Source: Massilia sp. TS11
GTDB lineage: Bacteria > Pseudomonadota > Gammaproteobacteria > Burkholderiales > Burkholderiaceae_D
DNA length: 64,000 nucleotides
Direction: 5' to 3'
Assembly: GCF_022012445.1 (NCBI RefSeq)
Contig: NZ_JAKLTS010000003.1
Location: forward strand, 186,001-250,000
The translations under genes and the position numbers were made by a program. The notes under the pieces are model-generated. The model had not been told where the DNA came from. It did no database searches and worked only from the letters and a program-made list of their open reading frames with translations. Positions 34,609-42,233 of the stretch are shown here, in pieces; position 1 is the stretch's first letter; each line of letters opens with the position of its first letter.

Positions 34609-34705
34609 GCGTTTTCTCCTTGGTTGGGAATAGTGGAAGACTAGAACGGGCCGGGGCGCTCGTCCAGCAGCACCTGTGTAAAGCATATGCAAAGTTTGAG
34701 CATTT

Positions 34706-34719
34706 TGACTTAAATCAAA
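34706..34719. promoter_or_regulatory. FNR-type box facing the universal stress gene
   Basis: TTGAC-TTAA-ATCAA, 9 of 10 matches to the FNR consensus. A TTTACA-like -10 on the minus strand at 34682-34677 would put this box near -42 for the leftward stress protein gene, though that hexamer is weak. Confidence 0.6.
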
Positions 34720-34743
34720 CTAAAAGTTACCACCCGACCCATT

Positions 34744-34757
34744 TTGACTTGGATCAA
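34744..34757. promoter_or_regulatory. FNR-type box of the HemN-like gene (class II position)
   Basis: TTGAC-TTGG-ATCAA, 9 of 10 matches to consensus. A TAGACT -10 hexamer (34780-34785) lies downstream, giving an expected start near 34792 and placing the box centre at about -41.5, the standard position for FNR class II activation. Confidence 0.7.
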
Positions 34758-34779
34758 TGATATAGGGCCTTTGCCTGCG

Positions 34780-34785
34780 TAGACT
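34780..34785 (+). promoter_or_regulatory. Candidate -10 element of the HemN-like gene
   Basis: TAGACT, 5 of 6 to the consensus, 22 bp after the FNR box end. There is no recognisable -35 hexamer, as expected where FNR replaces it. Confidence 0.5.
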
Positions 34786-34841
34786 CGCTCCCACTGTCCA
34801 ACATTCCGCAGAGAAACGTGGACGCCCTTGGAGCGAATACG

Positions 34842-36122
34842 ATGACCCAACCCAGCACCGCCAGCGAAGCCAGCGTCCCGTGGGACGACGCCTTGATGCG
34901 CCGCTTCGCCGTCGGCCAGCCGGACTACGTGACCTATCCGGAAGTGCGCCATTTTGCCGAGGGTTTCGGCTATGCCGATTACCTGCAGGCGGTGGCGGCG
35001 CTGCGCGCCCGTCCGGGCCGCCAGCCGCTGTCGGTGGCGATCACGGTGCCGGAGCAGGCCTGCAAGCGCGGCCGCCTGGGTCTGTACCTGTCGGCCTTAA
35101 AGCGTGAAATCGACCTGCATGCGCGCCTGTTCGGCGGCCCGCACCCGGCCGCGGCCCTGCATGTGGGCGGCCCGCAGGCCGTGCAGCTGAGCGAAAAACA
35201 GATGGACGAGCTGCTGGCCCATCTGCGCCCCTGGCTGCAGTTCAGCCCCGATGGCCATGGCCGCTATGTGATCGAGGCCAGCGCCGCGCGCTTGACGCGC
35301 GATCGTATTGACAGCCTGCGCAACCAGGGTTTCGACCACATCGTGCTGCATGCCGGTCCGCTGCGCGAGAGCGAGGACACGCTCGACGAAATGCTGCTGG
35401 CGGCGCGCGCGGCGCGCTTCCAGGTGGTGGCGGTGGCGGTCGAAGTGGCCACCGGCGGCACCTGGCCGCTGGCCGGGCTGCAGGCGGTCACGGCCGCCAT
35501 CTATGCGGGCGCCGACCGCGTCCTGCTGCAGCTGCCGGCCGACGTCTCGAGCCTGGAAACCTGGCGCTGCGCCGTCCAGCGCCTGGGCGACGCCGGCTAT
35601 GTGAGCATCGGCGCGCGCGAATTCGTGCGTGCCAGCGACCCGCTCGCCGCCGCCCAGCGCCAGGGCCGCCTGTTCCGCGACCTGGACGGCTTTGCCTGCT
35701 CGCCCCAGGGCGACTGGATCGCCTGCGGCGCCGGCGCCATCGGCAGCATCGGTGGCGCCTATCTGCAGAACGCCGACAAGCTCGACGACTATCTGGAACG
35801 CATCGAGAACAACACGGTGCCGGTCGCGCGCGGCCTGCGCCTGTCGCTCGACGATCTGGTGCGGCGCAGCCTGATGTTCATGCTGCTGTGTAATGGCGCC
35901 GTCTCCCAGCAGGCGCTCGAACAGGCTTTCCCGCTGCCGGTGCCGGCCTATTTCCGGCGCGAGCTGGCCGCCTTGCGGCCGTTTGTCGAGGCCGGCGTGG
36001 TCGAGGTCGGGCCCGAATGGATCGCCGTCAGCGCGCGCGGCCGCCTGCTGCTGCCGGCCCTGTGTCAGGTGTTCGATAAATACCGCCAGACGGCCAGCCA
36101 GCCCGAAGCGCTGGTGATGTAG
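34842..36122 (+). CDS. HemN-like protein without radical-SAM motifs
   Basis: A 426-residue protein that aligns end to end with the true HemN encoded at 50079 in this window. Shared landmarks include the YVTYPEVRHF region (YTSYPTADRM in HemN), LSEKQMDELL (LSDAQMDELL), and the C-terminal FRRELAALRPF...GRLLLPALCQVFDKY (FADELAALKPM...GRLVIRNLCMVFDRY). The cluster motif C-x3-C-x2-C is gone: only Cys74 remains, within a stretch about 12 residues shorter, and the SAM-contact GGGTP is replaced by VGGPQ. It therefore should not do radical chemistry. The frame is intact, with a GGAG ribosome site, and it has its own FNR-type promoter. Its stop codon lies inside the palindrome in front of fnr. A heme- or tetrapyrrole-binding or regulatory role is possible but speculative. 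Confidence 0.8.
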   Translation: MTQPSTASEASVPWDDALMRRFAVGQPDYVTYPEVRHFAEGFGYADYLQAVAALRARPGRQPLSVAITVPEQACKRGRLGLYLSALKREIDLHARLFGGPHPAAALHVGGPQAVQLSEKQMDELLAHLRPWLQFSPDGHGRYVIEASAARLTRDRIDSLRNQGFDHIVLHAGPLRESEDTLDEMLLAARAARFQVVAVAVEVATGGTWPLAGLQAVTAAIYAGADRVLLQLPADVSSLETWRCAVQRLGDAGYVSIGAREFVRASDPLAAAQRQGRLFRDLDGFACSPQGDWIACGAGAIGSIGGAYLQNADKLDDYLERIENNTVPVARGLRLSLDDLVRRSLMFMLLCNGAVSQQALEQAFPLPVPAYFRRELAALRPFVEAGVVEVGPEWIAVSARGRLLLPALCQVFDKYRQTASQPEALVM

Positions 36123-36135
36123 GGGAAGCCCTACA
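36118..36135. promoter_or_regulatory. 18-bp palindrome, candidate operator (copy 2, upstream of fnr)
   Basis: TGTAGGG-GAAG-CCCTACA, identical to 19229-19246. It overlaps the stop codon of the HemN-like gene and lies 108 bp before the fnr ATG. Two TCTGATCAG repeats (36139-36147 and 36163-36171) follow it. Confidence 0.55.
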
Positions 36136-36242
36136 ATTTCTGATCAGAAAAACCCGACAAAATCTGATCAGCATGCTTGATACCCTGCGTTGCATCAACA
36201 CCCCATACTGGCGGGGTTGGAATGCCACGCAGGAGACCAGAC

Positions 36243-37004
36243 ATGATCGCACCCCTACAATTCAATCTCGCGCCCCAGGCGCCGACCTTGCGGACCTGCA
36301 CCGCCGACCAGTGCTCCGCCTGTAGTCTGCACGGCGTGTGCCTGCCGACCGGTCTCTCGGACGACGAGATGCAGCGACTCGACAGCATCATCGGGCGGCG
36401 CCGCCGGGTGCCGCGCGGTGCCAGCCTGTTCCGCACGGATGAAGGCTTCACCAAGCTGTACGCGATCCGCGTCGGCCACTTCAAAACCTGCCAGCTGAAC
36501 GCCTCGGGCGAAGAGCAGGTGACGGGCTTCCAGATGCCGGGCGAGCTGCTCGGCCTGTCCGCCATCGGGACCCAGCGCCATTCCTGCACGGCGGTGGCCC
36601 TGGAGGACAGCGAAGTCTGCGAGATTCCGTTCACCCAGCTGGAATCGCTGCTGCAGGAGATGCCGACCCTGCTGCGCACCTTCCATGCGCTGATGAGCCG
36701 CGAGATCACGCGCGAGCAGAGCGCCATGCTGCTGCTCGGCTCGATGCGCGCCGAACAGCGTCTGGCCGTGTTCCTGGTGAATATGGGGTCGCGCTACGCG
36801 GCGCGCGGCTACTCGCCCTACAACTTCCAGCTGCGCATGCTGCGCGACGACATCGGCAACTACCTGGGCCTGACGATCGAATCGGTCAGCCGCCTGCTTA
36901 CCCGTTTTCGCAAGGAGGGCCTGCTGCGTGTCTCCAACCGCGAAATCGAAATCCTTGACCCGGACCGCCTCAAAGCCCTGGCTGCCGGTACTTCCACCAC
37001 CTAA
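36243..37004 (+). CDS. fnr: FNR-family oxygen-sensing transcription regulator
   Basis: A 253-residue CRP/FNR protein. The N-terminal cysteines Cys24, Cys27 and Cys33 keep the C-x2-C-x5-C spacing of E. coli FNR (20, 23, 29), and Cys126 in SEVCEIPF matches E. coli Cys122, so a [4Fe-4S] oxygen-sensing cluster is expected; Cys19 is extra. The cNMP-like barrel, dimer helix and C-terminal helix-turn-helix follow, with LTIESVSRLLTRFRKEG as recognition helix carrying the E-x2-SR residues that read TTGAT. ATG 36243 has AGGAGA 6 nt ahead; an upstream frame to 36177 is not supported. It heads a run of genes leading into the cbb3 oxidase cluster and probably controls the FNR boxes listed here. Confidence 0.95.
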   Translation: MIAPLQFNLAPQAPTLRTCTADQCSACSLHGVCLPTGLSDDEMQRLDSIIGRRRRVPRGASLFRTDEGFTKLYAIRVGHFKTCQLNASGEEQVTGFQMPGELLGLSAIGTQRHSCTAVALEDSEVCEIPFTQLESLLQEMPTLLRTFHALMSREITREQSAMLLLGSMRAEQRLAVFLVNMGSRYAARGYSPYNFQLRMLRDDIGNYLGLTIESVSRLLTRFRKEGLLRVSNREIEILDPDRLKALAAGTSTT

Positions 37005-37013
37005 AAGACCATC

Positions 37014-37415
37014 ATGAGCGAACACGAACACCTCGATATCCCCGCTTTCAAGGCCCGTCTGGAGGCCGAGCGCCGCAGCCTGGTCGAGCGCATCCGCGCC
37101 GCCATGCATGCCTCGGATGATCCGGACGTGCTGGCCCTGGCCCAACGGACGGCCGAGACGGTCGACGGCGGCGACGCCGCCCTCGGCGAAGCCCTGCGCG
37201 GCGCCGATCTGGCCCTGCTGCGCCAGGAACAGGAAGAACTGCGCATGATCGATCTGGCGCTCGAGCGCATCGCCCTCGGCACCTACGGCCTGTGCAGCCA
37301 CTGCGGCAACCCGATCGGCCAGGCCCGCCTCGACGCGCTGCCGATGGCCAACTGGTGCCTGAGCTGCAAGTCCGAATTCGAACAGCGCCGCGGCATCGTC
37401 GGCTCGCCGGCCTGA
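37014..37415 (+). CDS. DksA/TraR-family zinc-finger protein
   Basis: A 133-residue protein with an N-terminal coiled-coil region (residues ~8-88, FKARLEAERRSLVERIRAAM ... LLRQEQEELRMIDLALERI) and a C-terminal four-cysteine zinc finger (Cys94, Cys97, Cys115, Cys118; CSHCGNPIGQARLDALPMANWCLSC). DksA proteins enter the RNA polymerase secondary channel. The acidic tip residues of classic DksA are not clearly present (SDDPDVLALAQRTAETVDGGD), so it is a DksA-like variant rather than the main DksA. It begins 9 bp after fnr and 10 bp before the MBL-fold gene, so it is part of the fnr transcript and may adjust transcription at low oxygen. Confidence 0.85.
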   Translation: MSEHEHLDIPAFKARLEAERRSLVERIRAAMHASDDPDVLALAQRTAETVDGGDAALGEALRGADLALLRQEQEELRMIDLALERIALGTYGLCSHCGNPIGQARLDALPMANWCLSCKSEFEQRRGIVGSPA

Positions 37416-37425
37416 GGTTCGCGCC

Positions 37426-38793
37426 GTGACGCTGCGTCTTCAATTCCTCGGAGCTGCCGGCACCGTGACCGGCTCGAAATACCTGGTGCGCGGCCAGACC
37501 GGTTCGATCCTGGTCGACTGCGGTCTGTTCCAGGGTTACAAGAACCTGCGTCTCCGCAACCGCGACCGCCTGCCGGTGCCGCCTTCGAGCGTGGAGTCGG
37601 TCGTGCTGACCCATGCCCACCTCGACCATAGCGGCTACCTGCCGCTGCTGGTCAAGGACGGCTTCAGCGGCGTGATCCACTGCAGCGAAGCGACCTATGA
37701 CCTGTGCAAGATCCTGCTGCCCGACAGCGGCCGCCTGCTCGAGGAAGAGGCCAACTTCGCCAACCGCCACCATTATTCGCGCCACTCGCCGGCGCTGCCG
37801 CTGTACACCGAGGATGACGCCTTCCGCGCCCTCAAGCATTTCCGTCCTGTCCCGATGGGCAAGCAGTTCTCGCCGGCCGACGGGCTGAATGTGCGCATGC
37901 AGGGCGCCGGCCATATTCTCGGCGCGGCCAGCGTCCTGCTCGAACACGCCGGCACCACGCTGTGCTTCTCGGGCGACCTTGGGCGCCCCAACGATCCGCT
38001 GATGGCGGCGCCCGACTACATCGAGCAGGCCGACTATCTGGTGGTCGAATCGACCTATGGCGACCGGGTGCACGACAATGCCGATCCGGCCGAACTGCTG
38101 GCCCAGGTCATCAACAGCACCTGCGCGCGCGGTGGCGTCACCATCATCCCGGCGTTTGCCGTCGGCCGCGCCCAGACCATCATGTACTACCTGCAGCAGC
38201 TGAAGGCAAGCGGGCGCATTCCGGCCCTGCTGCCGGTCTGGCTGGACAGCCCGATGGCGACCGATGCCACCGCCCTGTACCGGCGCCACCGCTACGCCCA
38301 CCGCCTCAACCACGACGAGTGCCAGGCCATGTGCCAGGTGGCCCAGATCGCGAATACGCCCGACCAGTCGCGCGCGCTCGATCTGCGCCAGGTCCCGATG
38401 GTGATCATTGCCGCCAGCGGCATGGCCACCGGTGGGCGCGTGCTGCACCACCTGCGCGCCTTCCTCGGCGACACCCGCAACACCGTGCTGTTTGCCGGCT
38501 TCCAGGCGGCGGGTACGCGCGGGGCGGCGATGATCGCCGGTGCGCCCTCGGTCAAGATTTTCGGCGAATATCTGCCGGTGCGCGCCCAGGTCAGCCAGAT
38601 CGGCAACCTGTCGGCCCACGCCGATGCGCCCGAGATCATCGACTGGCTGCGCCACTTCAAACAGGCGCCGCGCCAGACCTATGTGACCCATGGCGAGCCG
38701 CAGGCGGCCGACGCGCTGCGCCTGCGCATCGAAGAAACCCTGCATTGGCGCGCGCGCGTGCCCGAGCATCTGGAAACCGTGAACCTGAGCTGA
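37426..38793 (+). CDS. MBL-fold RNA hydrolase with beta-CASP domain
   Basis: A 455-residue metallo-beta-lactamase-fold protein of the CPSF/Int11-like class. The metal motif is LTHAHLDHSGYLP (H-x-H-x-DH), then HILGAASVLLEHAGTTLCFSGDLGR; a beta-CASP region (~240-360) with VIIPAFAVGRAQTIMYYL and a C-terminal RMMK-type region ending LSAHADAPEIIDWLRHF and YVTHGEPQAA complete it. Such enzymes cut RNA in vivo; a target here is not known. The start is a GTG (37426). Homologues are frequent in low-oxygen gene islands beside usp genes and acyl-CoA synthetases, so it may adjust mRNA at oxygen limitation (inference). Confidence 0.9.
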   Translation: MTLRLQFLGAAGTVTGSKYLVRGQTGSILVDCGLFQGYKNLRLRNRDRLPVPPSSVESVVLTHAHLDHSGYLPLLVKDGFSGVIHCSEATYDLCKILLPDSGRLLEEEANFANRHHYSRHSPALPLYTEDDAFRALKHFRPVPMGKQFSPADGLNVRMQGAGHILGAASVLLEHAGTTLCFSGDLGRPNDPLMAAPDYIEQADYLVVESTYGDRVHDNADPAELLAQVINSTCARGGVTIIPAFAVGRAQTIMYYLQQLKASGRIPALLPVWLDSPMATDATALYRRHRYAHRLNHDECQAMCQVAQIANTPDQSRALDLRQVPMVIIAASGMATGGRVLHHLRAFLGDTRNTVLFAGFQAAGTRGAAMIAGAPSVKIFGEYLPVRAQVSQIGNLSAHADAPEIIDWLRHFKQAPRQTYVTHGEPQAADALRLRIEETLHWRARVPEHLETVNLS

Positions 38794-38802
38794 GAACCGT
38801 CT

Positions 38803-41493
38803 GTGAGTATCCGCAATCTCGACCATTTTTTCCGCGCGCGCAGTGTGGCCGTGATTGGCGCCAGCGGGCGCCCGGCCAGCGTCGGCGCCACTGTGCTGCA
38901 GAACCTGATCGACGGCGGTTTCGCCGGTGAGATCTGGCCCGTCAACCCCAAGTACAACGAACTGGCGGGGCGGCGTGTGTTCGGCAGTGTCGGCGCCTTG
39001 CCGGGCGCGCCCGAAGTGGCCGTGATTTGCACCCCGCCGGCCACCGTGCCGGGATTGATCGCGGATCTGGGCGCACGCGGCACGCGCGCGGTGATCGTGC
39101 TGACGGCCGGCCTGTCGGCCAGCGACGGCAAAGGCGGCACGCTGCGCCAGGCCATGCTGGATGCGGCGCGCCCCTACCTGATGCGGATTCTCGGACCGAA
39201 CTGCGTGGGCCTGCTGGTGCCGCGCATCGGTCTGAATGCGAGCTTTGCCCACGTCGGCGCCCAGACGGGCCGGCTGGCTTTTGTGTCGCAGTCGGGCGCG
39301 CTGGTGACGGCGGTGCTGGACTGGGCCAAGGCGCACGGGATCGGCTTCTCGTGCTGCGTGTCGATCGGCGATGCGACCGATGTCGACGTCGGCGACATGC
39401 TCGACTACCTGGCCACCGATGCCAATAGCAGCGCAATCCTGCTGTATCTGGAAGATGTGAAGAGCGCGCGCAAGTTCATGTCGGCCGCGCGCGCCGCTGC
39501 GCGCGTCAAGCCGGTGCTGGTGGTGAAGGCCGGGCGTGCGCCCGAAGGCGCCAAGGCCGCCGCCTGCCACACCGGCGCCATGGCCGGCGCCGATGCCGTG
39601 TACGACGCCGCCTTCCGCCGCGCCGGCATGCTGCGCGTGCTGAGCATGGAAGAACTGTTCGCCGCCGTCGAGACCCTGGCGCTGGCGCGGGTGCCGCGCG
39701 GCGAGCGGCTGGCGATTCTGACCAATGGCGGCGGCCCCGGCGTACTGGCGGCCGATGCGCTGTCTCTGGCCGGCGGCAAGATGGCCGAACTGGCGCCCGA
39801 TACCGTGGCCGCGCTCGATGCCTTCCTGCCGTCCAACTGGTCGCGCTCGAACCCGATCGACATCATCGGCGACGCCGATGGCACGCGCTATCAGAAGACC
39901 CTCGAACTGCTGGCGCGTGACCCCGGCGTGGACGCCGTGCTTCTGGTGCACGCGCCGACCGCGCTGGCGCGCAGCGAGGAAGTCGGGCGCACGCTAGCCA
40001 GCGTGGCGGCCGCCGCGCCGGTGCCGGTGCTGACCTGCTGGCTCGGCGCCACGCCGGCCGTGGAGATGGCGCGCGGCGCCTGTCTGGGCGCCGGTATTCC
40101 CACCTATGACACGCCGGAAGACGCCGTCGCCGGCTTCCTGCAGCTGGTGCAGTTCCAGCGCAACCAGGCCATGCTGCTGGAAGTGCCGCCCGCGATGGCG
40201 GCCAGCAGCGCGCCCGATCGCCATGCCGCGCGCAGCGTGATAGGCCGCGCCCTGTCCAGCGGCACGCGCATGCTGTCGGAGCCCGATGCCAAGGCCGTGC
40301 TGAGCGCCTACGGAATCCCGGTGGTGGACACGCGCGTGGCCCATTCGCCCGAGCAGGCGGCCACGCTGGCCAGTGCGATCGGTTTTCCGGTCGCGCTCAA
40401 GGTGCTGTCGCCCGAGATCAGCCACAAGACCGACGTCGGTGGCGTTGTCCTCAATCTGGACAGCGCCGCGGCCGTGAAGAACGCTGCCTGCGCCATGCAG
40501 GAGCGGGTGGCGCGCCTGCGTCCCGATGCCGTGCTCGAAGGCTTTACCGTGCAGGCCATGCTGCGCCGTCCGCAGGCGCTGGAACTGATCGCCGGTACCA
40601 GCAGCGATCCGGTATTCGGCCCGCTGGTGGTGTTCGGCCGCGGCGGCACGGCTGTCTCGCGCCACAATGACAGCGCGCTCGAACTGGCCCCGCTGAATGC
40701 GCCGCTGGCGCGCGCCCTGATCTCACGCACCCGCGTGTCGCGCCTGTTCGAAGGGGCGCGTGGTCTGCCGACCATCGACACCGACCAGGTGGCCGATGTG
40801 CTGGTGCGCCTGTCGGCCCTGATGGCCGACCATCCCGAAGTGGCCGAAATCGATATCAATCCGCTGCTGGCCGACGAGCAGGGCGTGGTCGCGCTGGATG
40901 CGCGCATGGCGCTGCGCACCGAGGTGGCCCCAGGTACCAACCGCTTCGCCATCTGCCCCTATCCGGCCCAGCAGGAAGAAACCGTGGCCTGGCAGGGCGA
41001 GCTGCTGCACCTGCGCCCCGTGCGTCCCGAAGACGCCGGCCAGCACCGCGACTTTTTCGAGGCGCTCGATCCGGCCGATGTGCGCCTGCGCTTCTTCGAG
41101 TCGCTCAAGAGCCTGGACGCGGGCCGCCTGGCGCGCCTGACCCAGATCGACTATGAGCGCGAAATGGCCTTCATCGCCGAGCGGTTGGGCGCCGATGGCC
41201 GGCGCGAGACCCTGGGCGTGGCGCGCGCCGTGGCCGACCCGGATCTGTCGAATGCGGAATTCGCGATCGTCGTGCGCTCGCGCCTGAAGGGCAAGGGCCT
41301 GGGCCGTCTGCTGCTCGACAAGCTGGTGCGCTATTGCCGCGAGCGCGGCATGGACGTGATCGAAGGCGAAACCCTGGCGCACAACCAGGGCATGCGCGAG
41401 CTGGCCCAGTCTCTCGGCTTCAGCATCACCCAGGGCGAGATGGGCTGCGTGAACATGCGTCTCGATCTGCGCGCGCAAGGCAAGGCGGCATGA
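38803..41493 (+). CDS. NDP-forming acyl-CoA synthetase fused to GNAT acetyltransferase (Pat-like)
   Basis: An 896-residue fusion. Residues ~1-470 are the CoA-binding and ligase-CoA domains of NDP-forming acyl-CoA synthetases (SVAVIGASGRPASVGATVLQNL; LTNGGGPGVLAADAL), with a likely catalytic histidine in AACHTGAMAGADAVYDAAFRRAG. An ATP-grasp domain follows (~480-700, GFPVALKVLSPEISHKTDVGGV), then a C-terminal GNAT domain (~730-890, VRSRLKGKGLGRLLLDKLV). This layout matches protein lysine acetyltransferases such as YfiQ/Pat, which control acetyl-CoA synthetase. In those the synthetase part has often lost activity; whether it has here is not settled. The start is GTG. It overlaps the next gene by 4 bp. 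Confidence 0.9.
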   Translation: MSIRNLDHFFRARSVAVIGASGRPASVGATVLQNLIDGGFAGEIWPVNPKYNELAGRRVFGSVGALPGAPEVAVICTPPATVPGLIADLGARGTRAVIVLTAGLSASDGKGGTLRQAMLDAARPYLMRILGPNCVGLLVPRIGLNASFAHVGAQTGRLAFVSQSGALVTAVLDWAKAHGIGFSCCVSIGDATDVDVGDMLDYLATDANSSAILLYLEDVKSARKFMSAARAAARVKPVLVVKAGRAPEGAKAAACHTGAMAGADAVYDAAFRRAGMLRVLSMEELFAAVETLALARVPRGERLAILTNGGGPGVLAADALSLAGGKMAELAPDTVAALDAFLPSNWSRSNPIDIIGDADGTRYQKTLELLARDPGVDAVLLVHAPTALARSEEVGRTLASVAAAAPVPVLTCWLGATPAVEMARGACLGAGIPTYDTPEDAVAGFLQLVQFQRNQAMLLEVPPAMAASSAPDRHAARSVIGRALSSGTRMLSEPDAKAVLSAYGIPVVDTRVAHSPEQAATLASAIGFPVALKVLSPEISHKTDVGGVVLNLDSAAAVKNAACAMQERVARLRPDAVLEGFTVQAMLRRPQALELIAGTSSDPVFGPLVVFGRGGTAVSRHNDSALELAPLNAPLARALISRTRVSRLFEGARGLPTIDTDQVADVLVRLSALMADHPEVAEIDINPLLADEQGVVALDARMALRTEVAPGTNRFAICPYPAQQEETVAWQGELLHLRPVRPEDAGQHRDFFEALDPADVRLRFFESLKSLDAGRLARLTQIDYEREMAFIAERLGADGRRETLGVARAVADPDLSNAEFAIVVRSRLKGKGLGRLLLDKLVRYCRERGMDVIEGETLAHNQGMRELAQSLGFSITQGEMGCVNMRLDLRAQGKAA

Positions 41494-42233
41494 ACGGTGC
41501 GTTTCTGATCCCGGCCTTTCTGGCTGGCCTGCTTGGCAGCGCCCACTGCGTGGGCATGTGCGGCGGGATCATCACGGCCTTCTCGGCCGCGCGCCTGCGC
41601 CGTTTTCCGGTGCCGGTGGTGGCCACCACGGGCACGCTGTCGTATGCGCTGTCCTACAACAGCGGGCGGATCGTCAGCTACAGCCTGGCCGGAGCGATTG
41701 CCGGCGGTATCAGCGGCGGCATCAGCCGCCTGACCGCCATCGCCAGCTTCCAGCATGGCCTGTATTGGGCCGCCAATCTGATGCTGGTGGCGCTCGGCCT
41801 GTATTTCATGGACGCCTGGCGCGGCCTGGCGCGCGTGGAAGCGGCCGGCGCGCATCTGTGGAGCCATGTGAAGCCCGTTCTGAAACCGCTGGTGCCGGCC
41901 GATACGGCGCCCAAGGCCTTTGCGCTTGGTATGGCCTGGGGCTGGGTGCCGTGTGCAATGGTGTATTCGGTGCTGCTGACGGCGCTGACCAGCGGCTCGG
42001 CCTTGACCGGCGCCGCGACCATGGCCGCCTTTGGTGCCGGCACCTTGCCCGCGCTGCTGAGCGTGAGCCTGGGTGGCGCGGCACTCGCCGAGTTTGTGCG
42101 CCGCCCGCGCGTGCGTCAAATCGCCGGCCTTGTGCTGATTAGCTTCGCCGTGCTCGGCATGTACCGCGCCGTGCATGGCTTGTCGCTGGGCTGGATCGAC
42201 GCCCTGTGCATCGCCCCGGGAGCCCATTCGTGA
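41490..42233 (+). CDS. TauE/SafE-like membrane protein of the cbb3 cluster
   Basis: A 247-residue integral membrane protein with about six hydrophobic segments. It starts LIPAFLAGLLGSAHCVGMCGG, the cysteine-bearing GMCGG motif of the COG2836 branch, which is related to DsbD-like transporters and is regularly found next to ccoI and ccoS. It is therefore probably a factor for copper handling or redox maturation of the cbb3 oxidase, rather than a sulfite exporter as its family name says. GMAWGWVPCAMVY in the second half supplies another conserved cysteine. It overlaps both neighbours by 4 bp, which fits co-translation with ccoI. Confidence 0.85.
   Translation: MNGAFLIPAFLAGLLGSAHCVGMCGGIITAFSAARLRRFPVPVVATTGTLSYALSYNSGRIVSYSLAGAIAGGISGGISRLTAIASFQHGLYWAANLMLVALGLYFMDAWRGLARVEAAGAHLWSHVKPVLKPLVPADTAPKAFALGMAWGWVPCAMVYSVLLTALTSGSALTGAATMAAFGAGTLPALLSVSLGGAALAEFVRRPRVRQIAGLVLISFAVLGMYRAVHGLSLGWIDALCIAPGAHS

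Noticed and set aside
34842..36122. Calling the HemN-like gene a pseudogene
   Set aside because: There is no frameshift or stop, the C-terminal domain is conserved with HemN, and promoter and ribosome site are present; only the radical-SAM motifs are gone.
36175..36198. TTGAT and ATCAA half sites upstream of fnr
   Set aside because: They are separated by 14 bp instead of 4, so they do not form an FNR box.
37048..39951. A 967-codon minus-strand open frame opposite the DksA-like, MBL and acyl-CoA synthetase genes
   Set aside because: Same pattern: low-complexity composition, no domain, no ribosome site, and strong coding evidence on the plus strand.
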